Assembly: GCF_009765355.1 (NCBI RefSeq)
Contig: NZ_VTHK01000039.1
Location: 20,268-84,267, forward strand
Source: Amycolatopsis anabasis
GTDB taxonomy: Bacteria; Actinomycetota; Actinomycetes; Mycobacteriales; Pseudonocardiaceae
Length of the DNA stretch: 64,000 nt
Reading direction: 5' to 3'
This document shows, in pieces, positions 16,563 through 24,322 of this stretch; the stretch's first letter is position 1, and each line of letters begins with the position of its first letter. The translations under genes and the position numbers were made by a program. The notes under the pieces are model-generated. The model had not been told where the DNA came from and did not search any database. It was given only the letters and a program-made list of their open reading frames with translations.

Positions 16563-17318
16563 TCACGCGCCTCCGACGAGGGTTGCGCCGCCGTCGACGA
16601 CCAGGAGTTGCCCGGTGATCCAGGCAGCGTCTTCGGAAAGGAGGAAGGCCACGACACTCCCGATGTCCTCCGGGACACCGAGGCGCTTGAGCGGGTAGGC
16701 CGCGGCGACTTCGGCTTCGCGGCCCTCGTAGAGCTTCGTGGCGAACTTGGTCTTGACGACGGCCGGCGCGACGGCGTTGACCCGGACGTCCGGACCGAGC
16801 TCGACCGCCAGCTCTTGGGTGAGGTGGATGAGCATCGCTTTGCTGGCGCCGTAGAAGCCGATGCCCGGTGCGGTTTGAATCCCGGCGACCGAGGATACGT
16901 TCACCACCGCGCCGCCGTGGCCGGACATCCACGCCCGGTGGACCTGCTGCACCCAGGACAGCGCCGAGAGGCAGTTGACCTCGAAGATCTTCCGGGCCAC
17001 ATCGAGGTCCAGTCCGGCCAGCGGGCCGTACACCGGGTTGATGCCGGTGTTGTTCACCAGCAGGTCGGCGCTGCCGAAGGCGGCGACCGCCCGCTCGACG
17101 ACCTCGGCCTGATGGTCGGCGTCGGCCGCGTGGCCGGCCAACCCCAGTGCGTGCTCCGGTCCGCCGAGCCCGGCGACGGCTTCGTCCAGTGCGTCTTGTT
17201 TTCGGGCGGTGATAACGACTTTCGCGCCGTCGGCCACGAGTCGTTCAGCGACTGCGAGTCCGATCCCGCGGCTGGCCCCGGTCACGATGGCCGTCTTACC
17301 CGCGAAGCGCCCGGTCAT
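16563..17318 (-). CDS. SDR-family oxidoreductase
   Basis: 251 aa. TGASRGIG at residues 13-20, NNTG at 89-92, Ser143, Tyr156 and Lys160 (YGASK), C-terminal WITGQLLVVDGGATL. It is distinct from the neighbouring FabG-like SDR, so the operon carries two dehydrogenases that may act on different hydroxy intermediates. Its ATG overlaps the thiolase stop by 4 bp (ATGA), showing translational coupling directly behind the thiolase. Confidence 0.88.
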   Translation of the reverse strand: MTGRFAGKTAIVTGASRGIGLAVAERLVADGAKVVITARKQDALDEAVAGLGGPEHALGLAGHAADADHQAEVVERAVAAFGSADLLVNNTGINPVYGPLAGLDLDVARKIFEVNCLSALSWVQQVHRAWMSGHGGAVVNVSSVAGIQTAPGIGFYGASKAMLIHLTQELAVELGPDVRVNAVAPAVVKTKFATKLYEGREAEVAAAYPLKRLGVPEDIGSVVAFLLSEDAAWITGQLLVVDGGATLVGGA

Positions 17319-18532
17319 GACAGGCGCTCCAGAACCATGGCCATGCCCTGGCCGCCGCCGACGCACATGGTCTCCAGGCCGAACTGCTTGTCGTGGTACC
17401 GCAACGAGTTGACCAGGGTCGTCGTGATCCTGGCACCGGTCATGCCGAACGGGTGACCGACGGCGATCGCGCCACCGTTGACATTGAGCCGGTCGAAGTC
17501 GACGCCCAGCTCCCGGGCCGACGGGATCACCTGCGCGGCGAAGGCTTCGTTGATCTCCACGAGGTCGATGTCGCCGATGGTGAGACCGGCCCGGCCGAGG
17601 GCCTGCTTCGACGCCTCGACCGGGCCGAGGCCCATGATTTCCGGCGACAGCCCGGTGACGCCGGTGCTGACGACGCGCGCCAGCGGCGTGATGCCGAGCT
17701 GTTTCGCCTTCGTGTCGGACATGACCACGACGGCCGCGGCGCCGTCGTTGAGCGGGCAGCAGTTGCCCGCCGTGACCGTGCCGTCCGGGCGGAAGACCGG
17801 CTTCAGCCCGGCGACCGCCTCCATGGTGACGCCCGCGCGCGGGCCGTCGTCCGCGTCGACGACCGTCCCGTCGGGCAGCGTCACCGGAGTGATGTCGCGT
17901 GTCCAGAAGCCGTCCGCGATGGCTTGTTCCGCCCTGTTCTGCGACCGCACGGCGAAGGCGTCCTGCTCCTCGCGGCTGATTCCCTTGAGCTGGGCGACGT
18001 TTTCCGCGGTCTGCCCCATCGCGATGTAGACGTCGGGCAGTGCGCCTCCGGCGCGAGGATCACCCCAGGTCCGGCCGCCTCCGGCGGACTCCTCCGTGCG
18101 CGCCTGGGCGTCGGCGAACTTCGGGTTCATGGTGTCCGGCCAGCCGTCGGCGTTGCCCTTGACGTACCGGCTGACCGTCTCGACCCCGGCGGAGACGAAC
18201 ACGTCGCCCTCTCCCGCCTTGATCGCGTGCAGCGCCATCCGCGTGCTTTGCAGGCTCGAAGAGCAGTAGCGGTTGACCGTGGTCCCGGGCACCGAGTCCA
18301 GGCCGGCCAGCACCGCGACGGCCCGGGCCAGGTTGAACCCGGACTCGCCCGCGGGCTGTCCGCAGCCCAGCACCAGGTCGTCGATGTCCGCCGGATCGAG
18401 TTCCGGGACCTGGGCCAGCGCCGCCTGAACAATGTGGACGGTCAGGTCGTCGGGACGCATTTCGACGAGCGACCCCTTGCTCGCCCGGCCGATCGGCGAG
18501 CGTGCGGCGGCGACGATCACGGCCTCGGGCAT
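17315..18532 (-). CDS. Acetyl-CoA C-acyltransferase (thiolase)
   Basis: 405 aa thiolase. The acyl-accepting Cys90 is in NRYCSSSLQS; NEAFA, GGAIAVGHPFGMTGAR and the C-terminal CVGGGQG supply the remaining catalytic residues. It resembles degradative (FadA5-like) thiolases of actinobacteria that cleave 3-oxoacyl-CoA. It is the first gene of a six-gene operon (thiolase, SDR, SDR, MaoC, kinase, ACAD) running to 13069. Upstream lie a TetR-type palindrome at 18552-18565 and a TCCCCC box at 18630-18642, so at least two inputs may control the operon (inference). Confidence 0.93.
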   Translation of the reverse strand: MPEAVIVAAARSPIGRASKGSLVEMRPDDLTVHIVQAALAQVPELDPADIDDLVLGCGQPAGESGFNLARAVAVLAGLDSVPGTTVNRYCSSSLQSTRMALHAIKAGEGDVFVSAGVETVSRYVKGNADGWPDTMNPKFADAQARTEESAGGGRTWGDPRAGGALPDVYIAMGQTAENVAQLKGISREEQDAFAVRSQNRAEQAIADGFWTRDITPVTLPDGTVVDADDGPRAGVTMEAVAGLKPVFRPDGTVTAGNCCPLNDGAAAVVVMSDTKAKQLGITPLARVVSTGVTGLSPEIMGLGPVEASKQALGRAGLTIGDIDLVEINEAFAAQVIPSARELGVDFDRLNVNGGAIAVGHPFGMTGARITTTLVNSLRYHDKQFGLETMCVGGGQGMAMVLERLS

Positions 18533-18551
18533 CGATTCTCCTTGCTACACA

Positions 18552-18565
18552 ACTAAGCGCTTGCT
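18552..18565. promoter_or_regulatory. KstR2-like TetR operator before thiolase operon
   Basis: ACTAAGCGCTTGCT contains the perfect palindrome AAGCGCTT and agrees at 9 of 10 fixed positions with the KstR2 operator AnCAAGnnCTTGnT known from mycobacterial steroid-ring genes. It lies 20 nt upstream of the thiolase start. No KstR2-type gene is in this window; other acyl-CoA-responsive TetR proteins use similar sites. Confidence 0.55.
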
Positions 18566-18629
18566 TATCTCGACGAACGGAATGGTGCCCCGGATTCCCC
18601 AGCCCCGCCGATCCGTGGCCCGAACGGCG

Positions 18630-18642
18630 CCCGGGTGGGGGA
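18630..18642 (-). promoter_or_regulatory. TCCCCC box upstream of thiolase operon
   Basis: On the minus strand TCCCCCACCCGGG, 98 nt upstream of the start at 18532; identical in sequence and nearly in spacing to the box before the NDMA-type ADH. Confidence 0.6.
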
Positions 18643-18646
18643 TCCG

Positions 18647-19825
18647 TCACGAACTTTCCGCGCCGAGTTCGGCCGTGAACCCCGCTGGGACGAGCACGTC
18701 CTCGCGGGTCAGCTCGTGCACGCCGCCCTTCCCGAGCGCCAGCAGTGTCGAGTCGATTCCGGAGCGCAGCACGTCGAGGACGTTCTCCACTCCCGCCTGG
18801 CCGTTGGCCGCCAGGCCCCACAGGTACGCGCGTCCGATGAGCACGGCGCGGGCACCAAGGGCGAGCGCCTTGACGACGTCGCTGCCCCGCCGGATCCCGC
18901 CGTCCAGCAACACTTCCACCTGGTCGCCGACGGCGTCGGCGATCGCCGGCAGCGCCCGGATCGTGGCCGGGGTGCCGTCGAGGTTGTTGCCGCCGTGGTT
19001 GGACACCGAGATCGCGCTGACGCCGGCGTCGACCGCGCGACGGGCCTCGTCGACCCGGATGACGCCCTTGAGCAGGAACGGCCCGTCCCACTGCGCGCGC
19101 AGCCAGCGGACGTCGTCCCAGGACGGCGGCGGCGTTTGCATCCACTGGCCGTACGCGCCGAAGAAGGTCGGCGCCGCTTCCCCTGGCACAGCCATGTTCG
19201 GCACGCTCAGGTCGGGCAGCCGCCGGGTCCTCGCGTAGTCCAGCAGCCACCGCGGCCGCGTCAGCCCCTCCGGCGCGAACCGCAGCAGCTCGCGGAAGGT
19301 GAGCCGCTCGGGGATACGCGGGCTGCCCCAGTCACGGCTGTGTGAGAACGACCAGTCGAGGGTGAGGATGATCCCGGCCGCCCCGGCGGCGCGGGCGCGT
19401 TCGAGCCGCCGCTGGATGTCGTCGCGCGTGCCGGTCCAGTAGATCTGGAAGTACGTGTTCGGGTTCGCCGCGACCACGTCCTCGATCGGCTTGCTGCCAA
19501 AGGAGCTCAGGCCCATCGACGTCCCGCGCGCGGCAGCGGCCCTGGCGACCGCGACCTCACCGTCGGGGTGCACGGCCTGCACGCCGGTGGGCGAGATCAG
19601 CACCGGCAGTGCGACGTCGCGGCCGAGCACGTGCGTGCCCAGCTCGCGCTCGCCGGACAGTCCGGCCGTGCGCGGCGCGAGCCCCAGCTCGTCGAACGCG
19701 GCCTGGTTGTCGGCGACCGTGAGGCCCTTCTCCGAGCCCGCGATCAGCGCGGAGTAGACGGAACCGGGGATCCGCTTCTTCGCGCGCCGCTGGGCTTCGG
19801 TGACGGACTCGAACCAGGCGTTCAT
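18647..19825 (-). CDS. mftD: Mycofactocin biosynthesis FMN dehydrogenase MftD
   Basis: 392 aa member of the FMN-dependent alpha-hydroxyacid dehydrogenase (LldD) family. Visible motifs are PVLISPTGVQ, the lysine of FLLKGV, SVSNHGGNNLDGTPAT (active-site His and substrate Arg region), and LLDGGIRRGSDVVKAL for FMN phosphate binding. MftD oxidatively deaminates the decarboxylated Val-Tyr intermediate (AHDP) to give premycofactocin with its redox-active alpha-keto amide. The ATG at 19825 overlaps the mftF stop (ATGA); a longer open frame upstream lies inside mftF and is not coding. It is the last gene of the mft cluster. Confidence 0.9.
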   Translation of the reverse strand: MNAWFESVTEAQRRAKKRIPGSVYSALIAGSEKGLTVADNQAAFDELGLAPRTAGLSGERELGTHVLGRDVALPVLISPTGVQAVHPDGEVAVARAAAARGTSMGLSSFGSKPIEDVVAANPNTYFQIYWTGTRDDIQRRLERARAAGAAGIILTLDWSFSHSRDWGSPRIPERLTFRELLRFAPEGLTRPRWLLDYARTRRLPDLSVPNMAVPGEAAPTFFGAYGQWMQTPPPSWDDVRWLRAQWDGPFLLKGVIRVDEARRAVDAGVSAISVSNHGGNNLDGTPATIRALPAIADAVGDQVEVLLDGGIRRGSDVVKALALGARAVLIGRAYLWGLAANGQAGVENVLDVLRSGIDSTLLALGKGGVHELTREDVLVPAGFTAELGAESS

Positions 19826-21231
19826 CGTTTTCCCTTCGGGTCGAAACGCAGCGGGCGCCGGACGAAGGCCGGCCGGACCGGTGCGATGGTGCGGTGGGTC
19901 AAACATCCGGCCCAGACGCCGGCACCGTAGGCGAGGTCGTCGGCGATCGCGGCCGCGGTGTAGCGGACGGGATCCAGTCCGGGCCTGCTCCGCACCCACG
20001 CGGTCAACGGGGGGCCGAGCAGCAGGGACGCCACGGCCGCGCGGCGCCCCCACCCCCGTGGCACCAGCAGTGACACCAGCAACGGCGCCGCGAACTGGGT
20101 GCCGTAACGGCCGCAGCCGAGCCAGGTCTGGTGGACGGCGGTGGCCATCGCGCGCACGACGCCGTCGGCCGGGACGTCGTGCGCGCGCAGGGTGCGGACC
20201 ATGCCGCCGACCGAGCCGCCGAACGCCAGCGCGGCGAGCAGCGGGCGGCGGGCCAGCGACGCTCCGACGGTCAGCGCGGGCCACGGGTGCAGCACCAGCG
20301 GCGCCATCACGTCCGGGTGCCGCAGTGCGAGTGGCGCGGCCGACGTGCCGTAGCGGGCCCGGCGGCCGAGGATCCCCTTCCAGGTCGCCGGTTCATGGTG
20401 GTGGACGTGGACGTCCGGGACGTACCGGATCACCCGGCCGGCGGCGTGCAGCCGCCAGACGAGGTCGACGTCCTCGCCGACACGCAACGCCGGGTCGAAC
20501 GCGCCGGCGTCCCTCAGCGCGGCCCGGCGGGCCACCAGCGCGGCGGTCGGCACGTACGGCACCCGGGTCCCTGGCGCGACCCGGGCGGGCCGGTCGCCGA
20601 GGTCGAGGCTGCTCGCCGCCCGTGTGTACCGCCCCGCCCAGGTGTCCGGGGCCAGGGCCCGCACCCGGGGCGCGACCGCGGCGACGAGCGGATCGGCGAA
20701 GTGCGCGGCGAGCCGGTCGGCCCAGCCTTCGGTCGGCACGCAGTCACTGTCCACAAAGGCCACCAGATCGGTGGAAACGTGGTCCAGCGCGGTGTTTCGC
20801 GCCGCCCCAGGGCCACCGTTGACGTCCCGGCGCACCAGCTTCGCCCCATGCGTGGCGGCGACGGCCGCGATCGCGGCGGGATCGGCGGAGCCGTCGTCGA
20901 CGACGAGCACGGGGTGCCGGCCGTCGAGCCCGGCGAGGCAGCGCGTGAGCAGCTCGGCCCGGTCGCGGACCGGCACCACGATCGTCACCTCCGCGGGTGT
21001 GTCCGGCTCGGGCGGCACCGGGTGGGCGAGCCCGGCGTCGGTGAGCCGCCGGGCAAGCACTCCCCCGGCATGGGAGGTGACCGGCCCGCCGGCGAGTTCG
21101 CGCCAGGCCGCCCGGCCGGCCGCGGTCAGCCGCACCACACGCGCCGGGGAGCCCCCGAACACCAGCCCGTCGGCCACCTGCCGGGTGTTCTTGTCGAGGT
21201 CGATCCGGAAGCCTGCCGGCACGGGCGTCAC
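19822..21231 (-). CDS. mftF: Mycofactocin glycosyltransferase MftF
   Basis: 469 aa. An N-terminal 80-residue mycofactocin-type domain begins FRIDLDKNTRQVADGLVFGGSP. A GT2 glycosyltransferase domain follows with VTIVVPVRDR (82-91), VDDGS (111-115) and the metal-binding DSD (161-163). The hydrophobic C-terminal part may associate with the membrane. In mycobacteria MftF adds an oligoglucan tail to premycofactocin. The GTG start at 21231 overlaps the SDR stop (GTGA). Here it precedes mftD, unlike the mycobacterial order. Confidence 0.92.
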   Translation of the reverse strand: MTPVPAGFRIDLDKNTRQVADGLVFGGSPARVVRLTAAGRAAWRELAGGPVTSHAGGVLARRLTDAGLAHPVPPEPDTPAEVTIVVPVRDRAELLTRCLAGLDGRHPVLVVDDGSADPAAIAAVAATHGAKLVRRDVNGGPGAARNTALDHVSTDLVAFVDSDCVPTEGWADRLAAHFADPLVAAVAPRVRALAPDTWAGRYTRAASSLDLGDRPARVAPGTRVPYVPTAALVARRAALRDAGAFDPALRVGEDVDLVWRLHAAGRVIRYVPDVHVHHHEPATWKGILGRRARYGTSAAPLALRHPDVMAPLVLHPWPALTVGASLARRPLLAALAFGGSVGGMVRTLRAHDVPADGVVRAMATAVHQTWLGCGRYGTQFAAPLLVSLLVPRGWGRRAAVASLLLGPPLTAWVRSRPGLDPVRYTAAAIADDLAYGAGVWAGCLTHRTIAPVRPAFVRRPLRFDPKGKR

Positions 21232-22022
21232 AGGGCCAGCCCTCCGTCCACCGGCACGACCGCACCGGTCATCGCTCCGCTGTCCGGGCCGGCGAGGAAT
21301 GCCAGCACCGCGGCCACTTCGCCGGGGCCGAGCAGTCGGCGGACCGGTTGCTGGACGGCGAACACGGCCGCTTCGGGCAGCCCGTAGAGCCGGGCGCTCT
21401 CCGCCAGGATCGGGGTGTCGGTCGAGCCGGGGCTGATCGCGTTGGCGGTCACGCCCGTGTCACCGAGTTCGGCGCCGAGGGCGCGGACGAGTCCGGCGAC
21501 GCCGGCCTTCGCGGCGCAGTAGGCGGCGAGCATCGGCAGGCCGCGGGTGGCCGCGGCCGAGGCGACGGCGAGGAACCGCCCGGTTCGCGGCCGCGGGCGG
21601 CGCAGCAGCGCGGGCACGGCGGCTCGGGCGAGGTTGACGACGCCGTGCAGGTTGACCTCGAGCACGGCGCGGTCCCGGTCCGGCGGCATTTCCCAGAGCG
21701 GGGCGCCACCGGCGATCACCCCCGCGGCCCCGATCGCGACGTCGAGCCCGCCCCACCGGCGTTCGGCGTCGGCCACCGCCGCGGCGAGCGCGGCGGGATC
21801 CCGGACGTCGGCGACGTACGCTTCGGCCTCGCCGCCGCGCCCGCGCACCGCCTCGACGACGGCGGACAGCTCGGCTTCGCTCCCCAGCGCGTACGGGAGC
21901 ACGGGATCGTCGGCAGCCCGGTCGACGGCGAGTACCGCGTACCCTTGGCTCGCCAGGCGCGACACGGTCGCGGCGCCGATCCCGCGGGCCGCGCCCGTGA
22001 CCAGGGCCGTCCGCGCACTCAT
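21228..22022 (-). CDS. Mycofactocin-coupled SDR oxidoreductase
   Basis: 264 aa SDR with TGAARGIG (9-16), Ser155, Tyr168, Lys172 (YCAAK) and a C-terminal GAVVPVDGGLAL. Between the second strand and the next helix it carries the extra segment DPVLPYALGSEAEL (about 39-52). This extension is typical of SDR subfamilies found only with mycofactocin loci, where NAD is thought to stay bound and pass electrons to the cofactor. Encoded between mftE and mftF with 4-bp overlaps on both sides, so it is made together with the cofactor. Substrate unknown. Confidence 0.88.
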   Translation of the reverse strand: MSARTALVTGAARGIGAATVSRLASQGYAVLAVDRAADDPVLPYALGSEAELSAVVEAVRGRGGEAEAYVADVRDPAALAAAVADAERRWGGLDVAIGAAGVIAGGAPLWEMPPDRDRAVLEVNLHGVVNLARAAVPALLRRPRPRTGRFLAVASAAATRGLPMLAAYCAAKAGVAGLVRALGAELGDTGVTANAISPGSTDTPILAESARLYGLPEAAVFAVQQPVRRLLGPGEVAAVLAFLAGPDSGAMTGAVVPVDGGLAL

Positions 22023-22699
22023 CGCGAACCCCAACCGTCCACTTGGGACACCAGCTCGGCGACCAGGCGAGCCAGCAGCCTCGCGCCCTCGTCCGCGGTC
22101 GCGCGGGTGGGGTCGCCCAGCACGCCGGTGGCCGTCACCGCCCGCACCCCGCCATCCCGCAGCAGCGGTAGCAACTCACCGAGCGGACGCCGGTCCCCCG
22201 CCACCGCCCGCTCCATCCGGACACTTCCCGGCCGCACCGCCAGCTGCAGCGCCGTTTCCGGCCGACCGGCGTGCGGGTCCCCTGTCCACCGTGGCTGGAA
22301 GACCTCGACGTTCCTCGACTCCGCCCGCAGCCGGGCCACGGCGCGCGCGACCGGCCCCGCGTTGCCGCCGTGCGCGGAAACGAACAACAGCCGCCGGAAC
22401 GTCTCGGCCGCGGACCGGCCCAGCTCCACGAGCAGAAGCTCGGTCGCCTCCTGCCCGATCGACAGCGTCCCGGCGAACCCGGCGTGCTCGCCGCTGGAGC
22501 CGTACGCCACCGGCGGGGCGATCAGGACATCCGGGCGTTCGGCGGCGAGCCGTTCGCACAGGACGAACGCGACGTCGGTGTCGGTGGTCAGCGGCAGATG
22601 CGGGCCGTGTTGTTCGGTGGCGCCGACCGGCACGGCCAGAATCGCTCCGGATGCCGCCCGATCCGCCACCTCCGGCCAGGACAGGTCCGCCAGCCGCAT
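22019..22699 (-). CDS. mftE: Mycofactocin precursor peptide peptidase MftE
   Basis: 226 aa creatininase-family metalloprotein. Metal-site segments are TEQHGPHLPLTTD (28-40), SAHGGN and the later DPHAGRPET. MftE releases the C-terminal modified Val-Tyr dipeptide (AHDP) from the MftA peptide. Its stop overlaps the ATG of the SDR (ATGA). The start ATG at 22699 lies 3 bp after the mftC stop. Confidence 0.93.
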   Translation of the reverse strand: MRLADLSWPEVADRAASGAILAVPVGATEQHGPHLPLTTDTDVAFVLCERLAAERPDVLIAPPVAYGSSGEHAGFAGTLSIGQEATELLLVELGRSAAETFRRLLFVSAHGGNAGPVARAVARLRAESRNVEVFQPRWTGDPHAGRPETALQLAVRPGSVRMERAVAGDRRPLGELLPLLRDGGVRAVTATGVLGDPTRATADEGARLLARLVAELVSQVDGWGSR

Positions 22700-22702
22700 G
22701 GT

Positions 22703-23881
22703 TCAGCGCCCCCGCGGGGTGAACCCGGCCAGGGGGTTCTCGTCGCAGGCCCGCTCCGGCGGGCGCCGCATCCCGATGGTCACCGGGACCGGGCGCCGCC
22801 GGTGGGAGTGATCCAGCGACGGCTTCGGAACGCTCCCCGCGGTGACCGAGGCGAGTGCGGCCTCGCCGAAACCGCGGACGCATTCGGGATCCGGGCCGTC
22901 CAGCGGAAGTCCGGTGAAGAACTTCGCCGCCATACAGCCACCCCGGCACGCGTCGAACGCCGAACACGATGTGCACGCGCCGCCGCTCTGCGGGCTGCGT
23001 AACTCCGTGAACAGCTCCGATTCCCGCCACACCCGGGCGAAACCGCCGTCGCGAACATTGCCCGCGAGGAAGGTCTCATGGATGGCGAACGGGCAGGCGT
23101 AGACGTCGCCGACCGGGTCCACCAGGCACACCACCCGCCCGGCCCCGCACAGGTTCAGGCCGGGCAGCCCGCCGTCGCCATAGCCTGCGAGGTGGAAGAA
23201 CGAGTCGCCGGTGAGCACGTTCTCGCCGCGCGCCACCAGCCAGTCGTAGAGCTCCCGCTGCTGCGCGGCGGTCGGGTGCAGCTCGTCCCAGACGTCCGCG
23301 CCGCGGCCGGACGGGCGCAACCGGGTGATCCGCAGCTGGGCACCGTACCGATCGGCGATGGCCTTGAACTCGTCGAGCTGCCCGGCGTTGTGCCGGGTGA
23401 CCACCACGGAGACCTTGAAGTTCGCGAAACCGGCCTCGGCGAGGTGCTCCATCGCCCGGATCGCCGTGGCATACGAACCCGGGCCGCGGACGTGGTCGTT
23501 GACCGCGGCGGTGGCGCCGTCGAGCGAGATCTGGACGTCGACGTAGTCGCTCGCCGCCAGGCGGCGTGCCACCCCGGGCGTGATCTTGATGCCGTTGGTG
23601 GAGAACTTGACCCCGACGTGGTGCTCGGTGGCGTAGCCGACGAGCTCCCAGAAGTCCGGGCGCACGGTGGGCTCGCCGCCCCCGATGTTGACGTAGAAGA
23701 CCCCCATCCGCTCGAACTCGTCGATCAGCGCCCGGCACTCGGCGGTGCTCAGCTCGCGCGGATCCCGCCGTCCCGAGGAGGAAAGGCAGTGCACACAAGA
23801 GAGGTTGCAGGCGTAGGTCAGTTCCCAGGTGAGGCAGATGGGCGCCTCGAGCCCGTACTGGAATTCGTCCACAAGGGACAT
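22703..23881 (-). CDS. mftC: Mycofactocin radical SAM maturase MftC
   Basis: 392 aa. The radical SAM cluster motif is CNLSCVHC (Cys25, Cys29, Cys32), followed by GGGEPTVRPD. The C-terminal SPASM region has CGAG, CLVDPVGDVYACPF and CTSCSAFDACRGGC for auxiliary Fe-S clusters. MftC decarboxylates the terminal Tyr of MftA and then forms the Val-derived ring. The chosen ATG at 23881 begins MSLVDEFQYG, with TGATG coupling to the mftB stop. The extended tail after the SPASM domain is basic. Confidence 0.95.
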   Translation of the reverse strand: MSLVDEFQYGLEAPICLTWELTYACNLSCVHCLSSSGRRDPRELSTAECRALIDEFERMGVFYVNIGGGEPTVRPDFWELVGYATEHHVGVKFSTNGIKITPGVARRLAASDYVDVQISLDGATAAVNDHVRGPGSYATAIRAMEHLAEAGFANFKVSVVVTRHNAGQLDEFKAIADRYGAQLRITRLRPSGRGADVWDELHPTAAQQRELYDWLVARGENVLTGDSFFHLAGYGDGGLPGLNLCGAGRVVCLVDPVGDVYACPFAIHETFLAGNVRDGGFARVWRESELFTELRSPQSGGACTSCSAFDACRGGCMAAKFFTGLPLDGPDPECVRGFGEAALASVTAGSVPKPSLDHSHRRRPVPVTIGMRRPPERACDENPLAGFTPRGR

Positions 23882-24168
23882 CAGGACCTCCTCGGCTGGA
23901 TCATCCGCGACGCGGCCAGTGCGGCCAGCGCGGCGCGGTAGCGCGCCAGCTCCGGCGACCGGATCCCGGCGCCGTCGCACGCGGCGCGGGCGGTCGGGTG
24001 CTCGGCCAGCGACCGGACGACGGCCAGCAGCGCCGGGCTCTTGAGGAACGACAGGCGGCGGGTGCCGAAGTGGTAGAGCAACGCCCCGAACCGCTCGGGC
24101 CGGACGGCGACCCGTTCGTCCAGGCGCCAGGGTGCGTCGAGGTCGAACGGGGCTCTGTCAGTAGACAC
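23881..24168 (-). CDS. mftB: Mycofactocin peptide-binding chaperone MftB
   Basis: 95 aa PqqD-like RiPP recognition element. The segment VAVRPERFGALLYHFGTRRLSFLKSP is typical of MftB (quoted here only in part: RPERFGALLYHFGTR). It binds the MftA leader and presents it to MftC. The GTG start at 24168 lies inside the end of mftA, an 11-bp overlap that couples translation of peptide and chaperone. Confidence 0.93.
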   Translation of the reverse strand: MSTDRAPFDLDAPWRLDERVAVRPERFGALLYHFGTRRLSFLKSPALLAVVRSLAEHPTARAACDGAGIRSPELARYRAALAALAASRMIQPRRS

Positions 24169-24274
24169 CGCACATCCCGTCGATCGAGACCTCTTCGACC
24201 AGCAGGTCCTCGGCCACTTCGAACTCCTCGCCGTCGGGAACGGCGGCGGAGGGCTCGGCGATCTTCTCGGTCAT
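24158..24274 (-). CDS. mftA: Mycofactocin precursor peptide MftA
   Basis: 38 aa, short enough to be missed by routine gene calling. The acidic leader (VPDGEEFEVAEDLLVEEVS) leads to the invariant C-terminal core IDGMCGVY, whose last Val-Tyr becomes mycofactocin. AAGGAG stands 6 nt before the ATG at 24274. It is followed by mftB with an 11-bp overlap and is preceded, after 48 bp without a recognisable promoter, by an acyl-CoA dehydrogenase gene on the same strand. No mftR-type regulator gene stands next to it. Confidence 0.97.
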   Translation of the reverse strand: MTEKIAEPSAAVPDGEEFEVAEDLLVEEVSIDGMCGVY

Positions 24275-24322
24275 CGTGACTCCTTGGGTACTTCGACAAT
24301 TTCGTTTCTGCGTGCTCCACCG

